64,000 bases of DNA from Microbulbifer donghaiensis (lineage in GTDB: Bacteria > Pseudomonadota > Gammaproteobacteria > Pseudomonadales > Cellvibrionaceae), in NCBI RefSeq assembly GCF_900129095.1, contig NZ_FQVA01000006.1, positions 62,001 through 126,000 of the forward strand. Direction: 5' to 3'. The position numbers and the translations under genes are program-made. Below are positions 36,382-45,840 of this stretch, piece by piece (the stretch's first letter is position 1; each line of letters starts with the position of its first letter). The notes below the pieces were generated by a model, which did not search any database, was not told the origin of the DNA, and saw nothing but the letters and a program-made list of their open reading frames with translations.

Positions 36382-36816
36382 TTATTCTTCCAGAATGACG
36401 CCGGAGCCACCCATCTCCTTGGGAAAGTCCTTCAGTTTGGGCAGCCCGTCTTTGATGCGCAGCCGCGTCTCCTGATAGTTGACATGCACAGCGGGTTTGA
36501 ATTGGAGGTCCGGAATGACAGCGGCATAGACGTCGGTAAGCCCCATGCCGGGATGTTCACTGAAAATATGGCCGCCGCAACTCTGGCACCACTTGCGATA
36601 ACTGTTTGGCGTCTTGTGGTAGGTGCCGATCTTGTCCTCCCCCTGTGTAACCTTGACGGCGTCCGGTTGCCACAGGGAAAAGGCGTTCACCGGCCCCGCC
36701 GACCAGTGCCGGCAGGACTCGCAGTGGCAGTAACCCATTGCCGCGGGTTCTCCAGTCACCGTGAATTGCACGGCGCCACAGAAGCAACTGCCGTTATAAG
36801 TTTTTGTATCGCTCAT
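36382..36816 (-). CDS. GFA-family (glutathione-dependent formaldehyde-activating-like) zinc protein
   Basis: 144 residues. Zinc-binding cysteines in SCFCGAVQFTV, GYCHCESCRHWS and KWCQSCGGHIF match the GFA/CENP-V fold; family members act on glutathione adducts such as S-hydroxymethylglutathione, though most remain uncharacterised. ATG 36816 follows GGAGAG. Stands next to the ahpCF operon, separated by a terminator. Confidence 0.9.
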   Translation of the reverse strand: MSDTKTYNGSCFCGAVQFTVTGEPAAMGYCHCESCRHWSAGPVNAFSLWQPDAVKVTQGEDKIGTYHKTPNSYRKWCQSCGGHIFSEHPGMGLTDVYAAVIPDLQFKPAVHVNYQETRLRIKDGLPKLKDFPKEMGGSGVILEE

Positions 36817-36942
36817 GGGGCTCTCCTTTCTTCATGCCGCACCGGGGTTGGGCGGCAGATGTATAGGGTAGTCCAATCCTGTCGCTTTGAACGGGGGCAG
36901 GCAGTTGCCTGGATCGCAGGCGGCGACGGCGTTAGTGGCGGC

Positions 36943-36970
36943 AAAAAAAAAGGCCGGAATGAATCCGGCC
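36943..36970 (-). terminator. Rho-independent terminator after ahpF
   Basis: On the minus strand GGCCGGA and TCCGGCC form a 7-bp stem with a 5-nt loop (36952-36970), followed by nine T residues (36943-36951). It begins about 10 nt after the ahpF stop. Confidence 0.9.
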
Positions 36971-36980
36971 AGGGGAGGGG

Positions 36981-38594
36981 TCAGGCGCTCTGGGCAAGCA
37001 CCTGCTGGGGTTGCTCGTTGCTGACCTCTTCGTCTACTGACGAGCGAATCAGGTAATCGAAGGCGCCAAGGGCTGCGGTGGCACCGGCACCCATGGAAAT
37101 CACGATCTGCTTGTAGGGCACGGTAGTCGCATCGCCGGCCGCGTAGACCCCGGGCATGGAGGTCGCGCCGCGTCCGTCGATCACGATTTCTCCCATGCGA
37201 TTCATTTCCAGGCCGCTGTCCTTCAGGAACTCGGTATTGGGCACCAGGCCGATCTGTACGAACACGCCGGCCAGTTCCAGCTGCTTGCTCGCGCCGCTGG
37301 TGCGGTCGGTGTACGCCAGGCCGGTGACCTTGCTGCCATCGCCGAGAATCTCGCTGGTCTGGGCGCTGACGACGATATCGATGTTGTCCATCGAGCGCGC
37401 CTTGCGCACCAGTACATCGTCGGCGCGCAGCGTATCGGCAAATTCCAGCACGGTGACATGCTTGACGATACCGGCCAGGTCGATGGCCGCCTCGATGCCG
37501 GAATTGCCGCCGCCAATCACTGCCACGTGCTTGCCCTTGAAGAAGGGGCCATCGCAGTGCGGGCAGTAGGCCACACCCCTGGTGCGGTATTCCGCCTCAC
37601 CGGGCACACCCAGTTCGCGCCAGCGGGCGCCGGTGGCCAGTACCACCGAGCGGCTGGACAGGCTGGCACCGCTGTGCAGTTCCAGCTCCACTAACTTGTC
37701 GCGGCTCAGCGTGGCCACGCGCTGGTCGGTGATAATGTCCACGCCGTATTCCTTGACGTGCTGTTCGAGGCTGGCGGCGAGCTTCGGGCCCTCGGTGTAG
37801 GGAACGGAAATAAAGTTCTCGATACCCACGGTATCCATCACCTGGCCGCCGAAGCGCTCGGCGACGAGCCCCGTGCGGATGCCCTTGCGCGCGGCGTAGA
37901 TGGCCGCAGCCGCACCGGCCGGACCACCGCCGACCACCAGCAGATCGTAGGGATCTCTCTCACTCAGTGCCGCGGCCTTGCGCTCGGCGGCGCCGCTATC
38001 CAGCTTGCCGACAATCTCCTCGAGCGTCATGCGGCCCTGGGCGAAGTATTCACCGTTCAGGTAGACCGCGGGCACCGCCATCACGTTGCGCTCTTCTACC
38101 TCGCGCTGGAACAGCGCGCCGTCGATCATTTCGTGGGTGATGTTCGGGTTCAGGGTCGCCATCAGGTTCAGCGCCTGCACCACGTCCGGGCAGTTCTGGC
38201 ACGACAGCGAGATATAGGTTTCAAAGTGGTATTCGCCATCGAGATTGCGAATCTGCGCCAGCAGTTCCGGATCGGCCTTGGATGGGTGGCCGCCGGCCTG
38301 CAGCAGGGCGAGCACCAGGGAGGTGAACTCGTGACCGAGCGGAATACCGGCAAAACTCACGCGCGGCTCTTCCCCCTGGCGGGCGATCGCCATGCTGGGG
38401 GTGCGCTTGCCGTTGCCGCTGTGGGTTTCAATCTTGCTGGAGAGGCCGGCGATCTCATCGGCCAGTTGCTCCAGTTCCGCGGATTTGGGGCTGTTACGGT
38501 CTTGTTCAGCAGCAGCGGACACACGAATCTCGATCGGCTCGATGATATTGCGTAGGTAGGTGTCCAGTTGCTGTTTCAGGTTCGCGTCCAACAT
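36981..38594 (-). CDS. ahpF: Alkyl hydroperoxide reductase subunit F
   Basis: NADH-dependent flavoprotein disulfide reductase that re-reduces AhpC. 537 residues from ATG 38594 ([14 protein letters not shown]); E. coli has 521. The N-terminal thioredoxin-fold pair has the CxxC in [10 protein letters not shown], then the TrxR-like part with FAD motif [18 protein letters not shown], redox centre [13 protein letters not shown] motif [17 protein letters not shown] and [16 protein letters not shown]. It is downstream of ahpC with a 137-nt gap containing two hairpins, and ends at a terminator. Confidence 0.96.
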   Translation of the reverse strand: MLDANLKQQLDTYLRNIIEPIEIRVSAAAEQDRNSPKSAELEQLADEIAGLSSKIETHSGNGKRTPSMAIARQGEEPRVSFAGIPLGHEFTSLVLALLQAGGHPSKADPELLAQIRNLDGEYHFETYISLSCQNCPDVVQALNLMATLNPNITHEMIDGALFQREVEERNVMAVPAVYLNGEYFAQGRMTLEEIVGKLDSGAAERKAAALSERDPYDLLVVGGGPAGAAAAIYAARKGIRTGLVAERFGGQVMDTVGIENFISVPYTEGPKLAASLEQHVKEYGVDIITDQRVATLSRDKLVELELHSGASLSSRSVVLATGARWRELGVPGEAEYRTRGVAYCPHCDGPFFKGKHVAVIGGGNSGIEAAIDLAGIVKHVTVLEFADTLRADDVLVRKARSMDNIDIVVSAQTSEILGDGSKVTGLAYTDRTSGASKQLELAGVFVQIGLVPNTEFLKDSGLEMNRMGEIVIDGRGATSMPGVYAAGDATTVPYKQIVISMGAGATAALGAFDYLIRSSVDEEVSNEQPQQVLAQSA

Positions 38595-38629
38595 CGGTGT
38601 GTCCTGTTTGTGCGGGTGCATGTCCCTGC

Positions 38630-38704
38630 CGTCATTCCGGCCTGCGCCGGGATGACGACGTGATTTTTCGAAAGATTCTTTGGGGGACCTTGCGGCCCCC
38701 CAAA
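38630..38704. repeat. Palindromic element and hairpin between ahpC and ahpF
   Basis: CGTCATTCCGGC (38630-38641) / GCCGGGATGACG (38646-38657) is a 12-bp stem with one G-T wobble and CTGC loop; this palindrome type is widespread in proteobacterial intergenic DNA. A second stem TTTGGGGGACC (38679-38689) / GGCCCCCCAAA (38694-38704), one mismatch, TTGC loop, follows the ahpC stop. Together they may lower transcription or stabilise ahpC mRNA, giving more AhpC than AhpF. Confidence 0.7.
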
Positions 38705-38731
38705 GCCGGGCCGGGGCCCGGTGCTGCCGGC

Positions 38732-39298
38732 TTAGATCTTGCCGACCAGGTCCAGGGACGGCGCCAGGGTCTCTTCGCCTTCCTGCCACTTGGCCGGGCA
38801 GACTTCACCCGGGTGGCTGGCGACATACTGGGCGGCCTTGATCTTGCGCAGCAGTTCCTGGGCGTCGCGGCCGATACCGCCGGCAGTGATCTCGACGATC
38901 TGGATGCGGCCTTCCGGGTCGATGACGAAGGTGCCGCGGTCGGCGATGCCTTCCTCCTCAATCATCACGCCGAAGTTGCGGGTGATGGTGCCGGTCGGGT
39001 CGCCGATCATCGGAAACTGGATCTTGCCGATGGTGTCGGAAGTGTCGTGCCAGGCCTTGTGGGTGAAGTGGGTGTCGGTGGACACCGAGTAGATCTCGAC
39101 GCCCAGTTTCTTGAACTCTTCGTAGTTGTCGGCCAGGTCGCCCAGTTCAGTGGGGCAGACGAAGGTGAAGTCCGCCGGGTAGAAGAAGAACACCGCCCAC
39201 TTGCCTTTGATATCGGCGTCGCTGATGTCGAAGAAGTCACCGGCCTGGTAAGCCTTGGCCTGGAAAGGTTTCAGTGCGGATTCGATGTAGCGAGACAT
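38732..39298 (-). CDS. ahpC: Alkyl hydroperoxide reductase subunit C (peroxiredoxin)
   Basis: 2-Cys peroxiredoxin that reduces H2O2 and organic peroxides. 188 residues from ATG 39298 ([12 protein letters not shown]), one more than E. coli. Peroxidatic Cys in [14 protein letters not shown], resolving Cys in [20 protein letters not shown] lies 9 nt upstream of the ATG. First gene of the ahpCF unit, with an OxyR-like palindrome further upstream. Confidence 0.97.
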   Translation of the reverse strand: MSRYIESALKPFQAKAYQAGDFFDISDADIKGKWAVFFFYPADFTFVCPTELGDLADNYEEFKKLGVEIYSVSTDTHFTHKAWHDTSDTIGKIQFPMIGDPTGTITRNFGVMIEEEGIADRGTFVIDPEGRIQIVEITAGGIGRDAQELLRKIKAAQYVASHPGEVCPAKWQEGEETLAPSLDLVGKI

Positions 39299-39374
39299 AG
39301 CTAGCTCCTCGTTAAGTGTGTTTGGCTGTGAAGTTGTCTGGAACGGGCGCAATACTATGGGTTGATATCGATTG

Positions 39375-39411
39375 ATAGAAATAATCTATCTAAATGGTTT
39401 TGATAGCTATA
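39375..39411 (-). promoter_or_regulatory. OxyR-like binding site upstream of ahpC
   Basis: ATAG (39375-39378)-N7-CTAT (39386-39389) matches one OxyR dyad exactly. The second dyad expected 22 nt on is degenerate, though GATAGCTATAG at 39402-39412 offers related half-sites one base out of register. It lies 77-113 nt before the ahpC ATG in an AT-rich block. OxyR control of ahpC is well known in gammaproteobacteria; no oxyR gene is in the window. Confidence 0.5.
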
Positions 39412-39559
39412 GTTAATTGATTGATGTTCCCTCATAGTTATTTTGCCTATCGGCGCGCGATTGCAGAGACTGCCCCCATTGGGGATACTCGGAGCCAGTG
39501 ACCAGTGCGTCGTGAGTCAGTCGGCACCGGTAGCGACAGGGATTGAGCAGGACAACGCT

Positions 39560-40873
39560 ATGCGATTGATTCGGTTACTGAAGAACGACCTGGCCCGTGA
39601 GACCGAGGAATGGGTCGCGGAGGGGCTGATCAGCGAGCCCCAGGCCGAGCTGATCTGCGGCCGCTATGGGGTCGACTACCAGCAGGTGAAGAACCGCTCC
39701 TTCGGCTACAACGTGCTGGTGGGGCTGGGTTACCTGTTTATCGGTCTGGCTGTCATCACCCTGATCGGCGCCAACTGGGAAGAGATACCGCGGGCGCTGC
39801 GCATGTGGGCGTTGATCGCGGTCACCCTGACCACCCAGGGGCTGGGCCTGCGGTACTACAGCGCTGGCGACCACAGTGCCGGGGTCGGGTTCTTTCTACT
39901 CGGCAACCTCTTTTTCGGTGCCTCGATTATCCTGATCGCGCAGATCTACCACCTCGGCGAACATATGCCGGACGGTGTCTTCTGGTGGGCACTGGGCTGT
40001 CTGCCGTTTGCGCTGCTGACGAGGAATCCCTGGCTGGCTCTGCAGGCGCATATCCTGGCAGCGATCTGGTTCTTCCTGCAAATCTCCTACGGTTTTTACC
40101 CGACACTCTTCCTGCTGTTTATTCTCGCCTCGGCCTACGTGCTCTGGAGCGGGCACCAGAGTGTTGTCCTGTTACTGGTGGTGCTCGCCAGTGTCGGATT
40201 CTGGGTCGAATATTCACTGGCGGCACTGTGGCGCGAGGCGGACCAGTTCTTTCTGTTCGATCTGCACGCGGAAAACCTCGCGGTGGCCGCGGCGCTGTTT
40301 ATCCTGCTGTTCGCATTCAGCCACTGGCTGAGCGGGCGCATGTCGCCGGTGGCGAAAGACTATGCGGCGGTGATCTCGGTCTGGTGCCTGCGCTTTGCGC
40401 TGGTACTGATGCTGGTGCTGAGCTTCGCCGCGCCCTGGCGGCAACTGCTGGCGGCGGACTGGAATCACCTTTGGTCGATGTGGCTGGTGGTCGTCCTGTT
40501 ATCTGCGGCAGCAATGTGGCTGGCCATCCGGGCCGGGCGGCGGCTGTCCTGCGCAATCCTGCTGGCGGTGTTCGCGATTTTACTGCTGGCAGTGACCATC
40601 TCCGGTAACAGGGAACACGCGATCTATTTTCAGGTGATCGCCAATTTCGCCCTGATCGGCAGCGGTGTGTGGCTGATAGTGCGGGGCATTCAGGGTGGTA
40701 TTTCCCACTACTTCTTCCTCGGTGTGGCCTCGATACTGGTCACTGCGCTGCTGCGTTATTTCGACCTGATCGGTGACTATGTCGGTGGCGCAGTGATCTT
40801 TACGCTCTTTGCTGTGCTGCTGCTGGGCGCTGCGCGCTACTGGAAACGCCACCAGTCCACGGAGGGTGCATGA
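39560..40873 (+). CDS. DUF2157 integral membrane protein
   Basis: 437 residues from ATG 39560; an upstream frame extension to 39443 is not conserved-looking. A short soluble N-terminus (LARETEEWVAEGLISEPQAELIC, the DUF2157 head) precedes about 12 membrane helices starting GLGYLFIGLAVITLIGANWEEIP. Function unknown; family genes commonly pair with GDYXXLXY proteins, as here, where the next gene starts inside its stop codon (ATGA). Confidence 0.88.
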   Translation: MRLIRLLKNDLARETEEWVAEGLISEPQAELICGRYGVDYQQVKNRSFGYNVLVGLGYLFIGLAVITLIGANWEEIPRALRMWALIAVTLTTQGLGLRYYSAGDHSAGVGFFLLGNLFFGASIILIAQIYHLGEHMPDGVFWWALGCLPFALLTRNPWLALQAHILAAIWFFLQISYGFYPTLFLLFILASAYVLWSGHQSVVLLLVVLASVGFWVEYSLAALWREADQFFLFDLHAENLAVAAALFILLFAFSHWLSGRMSPVAKDYAAVISVWCLRFALVLMLVLSFAAPWRQLLAADWNHLWSMWLVVVLLSAAAMWLAIRAGRRLSCAILLAVFAILLLAVTISGNREHAIYFQVIANFALIGSGVWLIVRGIQGGISHYFFLGVASILVTALLRYFDLIGDYVGGAVIFTLFAVLLLGAARYWKRHQSTEGA

Positions 40874-41400
40874 TGCAGGCAAACATTACCGCGCGGCTGT
40901 GCGGGGCCATCGCGTTGCAGTTCGTGATCCTGATCGGAATGTATGTGAGTGCACAGGTGCCGCTGTGGACCGGCGAGCAGGTTCGCGTGAAGACCATTCC
41001 GGTGGATCCGCGCAGTTTGTTCCGCGGCAACTACGCGCGGCTGGAGTACGATTTCTCCCAGCTCAATGCTTCGCTGTTCGCCGGCGACAAGAAACTGCGC
41101 GAAGGGGAGGTGGTCTACGTTTCGCTGCAGCCGAACAAGTCGGGCCTGTACGAACTGTCCGGTGTCAGCCTGAAGAAACCCTCGGAAGGTATTTTCCTGC
41201 GCGGCCGGGTTACCGGTAGCTGGTGGCGCGACTCGGGTGAGAGTTACCGGATCAAATATGGCATCGAGGCCTTTTTCGCCCCGAAGGAAAAAGCGCTGGG
41301 GCTGGAGAGTGACCTGCGCAATGGCGGCGTGGCCGAGGTAATGGTCTCGGGCGGCGGTCAGGCGCGCCTGAAAGATGTCACTGCCAATTCCGCGAACTAG
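40870..41400 (+). CDS. GDYXXLXY-domain protein
   Basis: 176 residues. One N-terminal membrane helix (LCGAIALQFVILIGMYVSAQ) then a domain with FRGNYARLEYDFSQL, the motif giving the family its name (here GNYARLEY), and VYVSLQPNKSGLYELSGVSL. ATG 40870 overlaps the DUF2157 stop by 4 nt. The pair presumably forms one membrane complex; no activity is known to me. Confidence 0.88.
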   Translation: MMQANITARLCGAIALQFVILIGMYVSAQVPLWTGEQVRVKTIPVDPRSLFRGNYARLEYDFSQLNASLFAGDKKLREGEVVYVSLQPNKSGLYELSGVSLKKPSEGIFLRGRVTGSWWRDSGESYRIKYGIEAFFAPKEKALGLESDLRNGGVAEVMVSGGGQARLKDVTANSAN

Positions 41401-41439
41401 TTCGAATCAAAAACCATGCAAGCGTCGGCGGGAACTTGA

Positions 41440-42051
41440 ATGACCCAGACTAATGTCAAGCCACAAAATGTATTCGGCCTCGTGATGGTGATACAGCTGG
41501 TGAGTCTGGCGGTGGCACTGGCCGGGCTGTATTTCCTGCGGATAGAAGTCTCGCTGCTTGGCCATTCGCCGCCGCTCGCCCTTGCGATCGGCATTTTCGG
41601 TGCCCTGCTCAGTTACGCCGTCGCGGTGGGGCTCACCCGCTCCGCGACGCCCGTCGGGGAGACGCTGCGCAGGCACTGCGCCGATCTGCATCCCTTATTC
41701 AACCGCTTTTCTACCGCGCAAATTGTGCTGGCCGCATTTGCCGCGGGGGTCTGCGAAGAGCTGTTGTTTCGCGGGCTGCTGCAACCCTGGCTGTCGCAAC
41801 TGAGTACACCGCTGCTGGGTTTACTCGGCGCTTCGCTGGTATTTGGATTGCTACACTACGCCTCCTTCACCTATTTCGCGGCGACGGTAGTGGTCGGACT
41901 GGCACTGGGAATCACCTACCGGGTGACCGAGAGCCTGCTGTGTGTAATGACCTGGCACGCCCTGTACGACCTGCTGGCAATTACGGCGCTGGCGCGCTAC
42001 CCGCGGCTGCTGGGGGTGCCCACGGCGCTTAGCCGCCAGTCCGCTAAATAA
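41440..42051 (+). CDS. CPBP-family intramembrane glutamic endopeptidase (Abi/Rce1-like)
   Basis: 203 residues, about six membrane segments. Signature motifs: CEELLFRGLLQPW (EExxxR), FGLLHYASF (FxxxH) and VMTWHALYDLLAI (HxxxD/N). Family members cleave CAAX-like or other membrane substrates and include bacteriocin-immunity proteins. Follows the DUF2157 pair by 39 nt on the same strand; its end overlaps the convergent ExoD gene by 8 nt. Confidence 0.9.
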   Translation: MTQTNVKPQNVFGLVMVIQLVSLAVALAGLYFLRIEVSLLGHSPPLALAIGIFGALLSYAVAVGLTRSATPVGETLRRHCADLHPLFNRFSTAQIVLAAFAAGVCEELLFRGLLQPWLSQLSTPLLGLLGASLVFGLLHYASFTYFAATVVVGLALGITYRVTESLLCVMTWHALYDLLAITALARYPRLLGVPTALSRQSAK

Positions 42052-42628
42052 AGGCCCCCGCGATAAGCCCGAACACGAATGCGGTCACCGCAAAGGCGAT
42101 CACCGCCAGCAGCCCGTCGTGGGCAACCAGTGCCAGCCCGAATGCCGTCAGGGCCATACCGGCAATGGTTGCGGAGAAGGGCACCAGTTCCATCAGCGGC
42201 AGCGCCAGTGCGATGACGGTGCAAAGGGTGGCAATGACAACCGTGCCGCTGCGCCGCACCAGGAAAGCCAGCCGCGGTCGCAGCCAGCGATCGACAAAAC
42301 GTGCCGGCTTGTCGAGCCACTGCAGTGCCCGGTGCAGCTTCTGCTTGGAAATCGAGCGCCGCAGCATCCACTGCGGCAGCCAGAAATGTTTGCGGCCCAG
42401 CAACAGCTGTACCGTCACCAGCAGTACCAGCAGGGCCATGGCCGTGGGAACGCCGGGGATACCACTGAGCGGCGAGAAAAGGATAAGGCCCACCAGGAGA
42501 AGCAGGGGGGCGAAAGAACGCAGCCCCACCGCTTGCAGTACCATCTCCAGTGATACGCGCTTGCTGTGGCGGGCGGATTCCTCGATGTGTTCCAGCAGCT
42601 GGTGCAGGCCGGAAAATTGGTGTGGCAT
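42044..42628 (-). CDS. ExoD-family membrane protein
   Basis: 194 residues. ExoD was described in rhizobia in exopolysaccharide production and alkali tolerance; its biochemical role is not settled. Seen: HQLLEHIEESARHSKRVSLEMVL-type head with GLRSFAPLLLLVGLILFSPLSGIPGVP, then SISKQKLHRALQWLDKPARFVDRWLRPR and a C-terminal pair of hydrophobic segments. Third gene of the MFP-RND run, 22 nt after it. Confidence 0.88.
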   Translation of the reverse strand: MPHQFSGLHQLLEHIEESARHSKRVSLEMVLQAVGLRSFAPLLLLVGLILFSPLSGIPGVPTAMALLVLLVTVQLLLGRKHFWLPQWMLRRSISKQKLHRALQWLDKPARFVDRWLRPRLAFLVRRSGTVVIATLCTVIALALPLMELVPFSATIAGMALTAFGLALVAHDGLLAVIAFAVTAFVFGLIAGAFI

Positions 42629-42650
42629 AGCGGACTTATTCAGAGGCTCC

Positions 42651-45600
42651 CTAGATATTGTGTGCTGGGTGGGAGCGGTTCGCCAGTCGCAAGTGCCAGT
42701 TGAGTACCATCACCGTCAGTGCCGGCAGCATGGTCAGGGTGACTATGGTCGCGCCGATAATGCCGCTCATCACGATCACGCCGACACCGCGGTAGAGCTC
42801 AGTGCCGGCACCGGGCAGAAATACCAGCGGTGCCAGACCGCAGATGGTGGTAATCGACGAAATAGCGATGGGACGCAGGCGCGAGCTGACGGCCTCCTGT
42901 ACCGCCTCCAGTGACGACATGCCTTCCTCGTTCACGTTACTGATTGCGCGATGCACGATCAGTATCGGGTTGTTGACTACTGTGCCCATCAGGATCAGGA
43001 AGCCGAGCATTGAGATCATGTCGAACGGCTGATGGAAGCCCTCCAGCCCCATGCCGCGCAGTATGGCGCCGATTGTGTTCAGCAGCGCCAGGCCGGCGAT
43101 GCCGCCGGCAATACCCAGCGGAATGGTCGTCATGATCAGCAGCGGGTAGCCCCAGTGGGCAAAGATGGCCACCATCAGCAGATACACGATCAGCAGCGCG
43201 ACGATATAGTTGCCGCTCAGCGATTCGCGGGTGGCGTCCAGCTGGTCGGCGGCGCCGGATATATTCAGGCTGACGCCGGCGGGTATCTGGCCGCGGTCCT
43301 TCAGATATTGCACCAGGTCGGTTTTCACCCGCTCCACGCCGGTTTCCAGTGCGACCGAGCGCGGCGGGATGATGTTCAGCGTCACCGTGCGCCGGCCGTC
43401 AACGCGCCGCACGGTACTGGTGTCGACGGTCTCCACCGTCTGCGCCAGTTCCGACAGGGGCAATACCCGGCCGGCGGGTGTATAGACGAAGATATTCTGC
43501 AGTGTCTCGACCGTCGCCGCGGGGCCCTCGCGGTTGTAGAGATACATGTCGATCTTGTCGTCGTCGAGAAAGAATTCGTTGACGAAGGCACCGTCGGTCA
43601 GCGCGGCCACGGTAAAGCCGATGTCCTCGGCGCTCATGCCCACTTCGGCAGCCCGGTCCCAGTTGGGGGTCACCTGCAGCAGCGGCTGCGCCAGCGACAG
43701 GCTGGACGGGCGCGTCTGGATACTGGGGTCGTCAAATATCTGCCCTGCGCGCGTATAGGCTGCGCGGGCCACCTGGTACAAATCGGCGAGATTTGCGCCG
43801 GAGATATCCAGGTTGACGCTGCGGGTGCCGCCGTCATTGCTGCTGATGATGGAGCCGCGTGCGGCGAAGGCGCGCATGCCCGGGTAGCTCTCGTACTTGC
43901 GCACTATCGCTGCCATCAGCTCGTCGATATGGGCGGGATTCTTGGACTCGGCGATGATGCGCAGGCTCTGCGGCGATACGCGCATATTGACGTACTTCAT
44001 TGCCGGCACTTCTGTCTCGCCGCGGGCAAAGGCCCCGGGTTCGTCGTCGACAAACGGCAGGAAATATTCCTGCAGCTCGCTGGCAATCTCCTCCATGGTC
44101 GCCAGGTTGTAGCCCGGCGGCGCGTTCATGGTGGCGAAAGTCTTTGCCTCCTCGCCCTCCGGCAGGTATTCCGCCGGCGGGGTCAGGAACACGATGATGG
44201 CGAGGCTGAGCGCGACGGTGACGCCGATGGTATAGAGCCGCCGTACCGGTGTGGCGATCAGCCAGCCGATGCGGTTCAGGACACCATTGCGCAGTCTGCT
44301 GTGGGAAATGGCTGCCGTTTGCGCGCCGTCGAAATCCAGCCGCGCGCTGGCGGTGGGGATGACGGTAATTGCCACCAGCATCGACACCAGGATCGACGCG
44401 GAGATGGCGATGGCGATATCGGAATAGAGCTGTCCGGCTTCCTCGGCGATAAACACCACCGGCAGGAACACCATTACCGTGGTCAGCGTCGAGGCGAGTA
44501 CGGCCGGCCACACTTTCTGTACGCCGCTGATGGCGGACTGCAGTTTGTTCAGGCCGCGCCGTCTTTCCAGCTCAATACTCTCCAATACCACAATACTGTT
44601 GTCCAGTGTCATGCCGATGGCAAAGGCCACCCCGGCCAGGGAAATCACATTGATCGTGCGCCCGGCGACCAGCAGGCCGATAAACGCGGCAATGGTGCAG
44701 ATGGGAATGCCGGCGACGCCGAGCGCAGTCGCGCGGACGGAGCGCAGGAACAGGTACATGATCGCGGTGGCGAGCAGCGCACCGAGCAACAGGTTCTTCC
44801 AGACGTTGAACACCGAGGCCTGTACGTAGCCGACGTCGTCTGCAGTCAACTCCATAATCATGCCCTGGGGCTCGAGCAGCTCGCGGTTGATCTGCGCCAC
44901 CGCATTCAGCATGGCCCGCTTGATCGCGATCACATTGGAACCGCTCTCGCGCCGGACCGACAAGCTGATCACCGGCCGCCCGTTGACATAGGAGTGGCTG
45001 CGAATCTTGAAGTGGTCAAGCTTTACCTCGGCCACATCGCCGAGGCGCGTGATACCGTCGCCACTGCGTTGCAGAATCAGGTTGCGCAGCTCGTCGAGAT
45101 CGCGAAAGCGGCCCAGTGTCCGCAACAGGTAGCGGCGCTTGCCGCTCTCCACTTCGCCACCGGAAATGTCGCGGTTGCGTAGTGCGATGGCCGCGCGCAC
45201 GTCGTCCAGGGTCAGGTTGCGTTCGGCCAGGCGCGAGGGAATCAGGCGGATCTGAATCTGCCGCTCGGCGCCGCCGCCCACATCGACCTGGGCGACACCG
45301 GGAACGCCGGACATGCGCGGGCGCACATTGTCCTCGACATAATCCCGCATCATGTCCATATCCAGATTGCGCGGATTGCCGGGCAGGGGGGAGATACGGA
45401 AATACATAAACGCGTTGGCGGAGAAGGAAGTCGCGTAGACTCGCGGCTCGTCCACATTCACCGGGTAGGAGGGCACCTGGGTCAGGGCATTGTTGACGCG
45501 GATCAGAGCCTCGGTAATGTCGACGCCGAACGGAAACTCCAGTTCAATTTCCGCCGAGCCCAGATCGGCTGAGGACTGCAGCTCCTGCAGGTAGGGGATA

Positions 45601-45812
45601 TTGCGCAGGTATTCCTCCTGCTCGATCAGGATTTCCTTCTCGATATCCTGCGGCGTGGCGCCGGACCAGCGGGTCTGTATTGAAATAGTGCGCACTTCCA
45701 GGTCCGGAATCATCTGTACCGGAATTCGCAGTGCCGCCACCACGCCGAGCACGGCGACAATCAGCACGCTGACCGTCACCAGAATGCCGTTGCGGACTAT
45801 GTGCTCAAACAT
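42651..45812 (-). CDS. Efflux RND transporter permease (AcrB/MexB superfamily)
   Basis: 1053 residues, the standard length. N-terminal helix after MFEHIVRNGILVTVSVLIV, large porter loops, motif GMTLDNSIVVLESIELER in TM4 where the usual Asp-Asp pair of AcrB is Asp-Asn, and C-terminal GTVVNNPILIVHRAI in place of GLAAKNAILIVEFA. The divergence at these proton-relay sites suggests a subfamily different from AcrB. Forms a unit with the adaptor gene 28 nt upstream; no TolC-type gene is adjacent, so a chromosomal TolC elsewhere is assumed. Confidence 0.93.
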   Translation of the reverse strand: MFEHIVRNGILVTVSVLIVAVLGVVAALRIPVQMIPDLEVRTISIQTRWSGATPQDIEKEILIEQEEYLRNIPYLQELQSSADLGSAEIELEFPFGVDITEALIRVNNALTQVPSYPVNVDEPRVYATSFSANAFMYFRISPLPGNPRNLDMDMMRDYVEDNVRPRMSGVPGVAQVDVGGGAERQIQIRLIPSRLAERNLTLDDVRAAIALRNRDISGGEVESGKRRYLLRTLGRFRDLDELRNLILQRSGDGITRLGDVAEVKLDHFKIRSHSYVNGRPVISLSVRRESGSNVIAIKRAMLNAVAQINRELLEPQGMIMELTADDVGYVQASVFNVWKNLLLGALLATAIMYLFLRSVRATALGVAGIPICTIAAFIGLLVAGRTINVISLAGVAFAIGMTLDNSIVVLESIELERRRGLNKLQSAISGVQKVWPAVLASTLTTVMVFLPVVFIAEEAGQLYSDIAIAISASILVSMLVAITVIPTASARLDFDGAQTAAISHSRLRNGVLNRIGWLIATPVRRLYTIGVTVALSLAIIVFLTPPAEYLPEGEEAKTFATMNAPPGYNLATMEEIASELQEYFLPFVDDEPGAFARGETEVPAMKYVNMRVSPQSLRIIAESKNPAHIDELMAAIVRKYESYPGMRAFAARGSIISSNDGGTRSVNLDISGANLADLYQVARAAYTRAGQIFDDPSIQTRPSSLSLAQPLLQVTPNWDRAAEVGMSAEDIGFTVAALTDGAFVNEFFLDDDKIDMYLYNREGPAATVETLQNIFVYTPAGRVLPLSELAQTVETVDTSTVRRVDGRRTVTLNIIPPRSVALETGVERVKTDLVQYLKDRGQIPAGVSLNISGAADQLDATRESLSGNYIVALLIVYLLMVAIFAHWGYPLLIMTTIPLGIAGGIAGLALLNTIGAILRGMGLEGFHQPFDMISMLGFLILMGTVVNNPILIVHRAISNVNEEGMSSLEAVQEAVSSRLRPIAISSITTICGLAPLVFLPGAGTELYRGVGVIVMSGIIGATIVTLTMLPALTVMVLNWHLRLANRSHPAHNI

Positions 45813-45840
45813 GCGGGAAGCAACCGTTCTGTACTTGCAT

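Noticed and set aside
43032-45182. 716-codon open frame on the plus strand
   Set aside because: It is antisense to the RND permease across its conserved core; GC-rich codon structure leaves the opposite strand open. Its His/Gln/Gly-rich composition has no domain.
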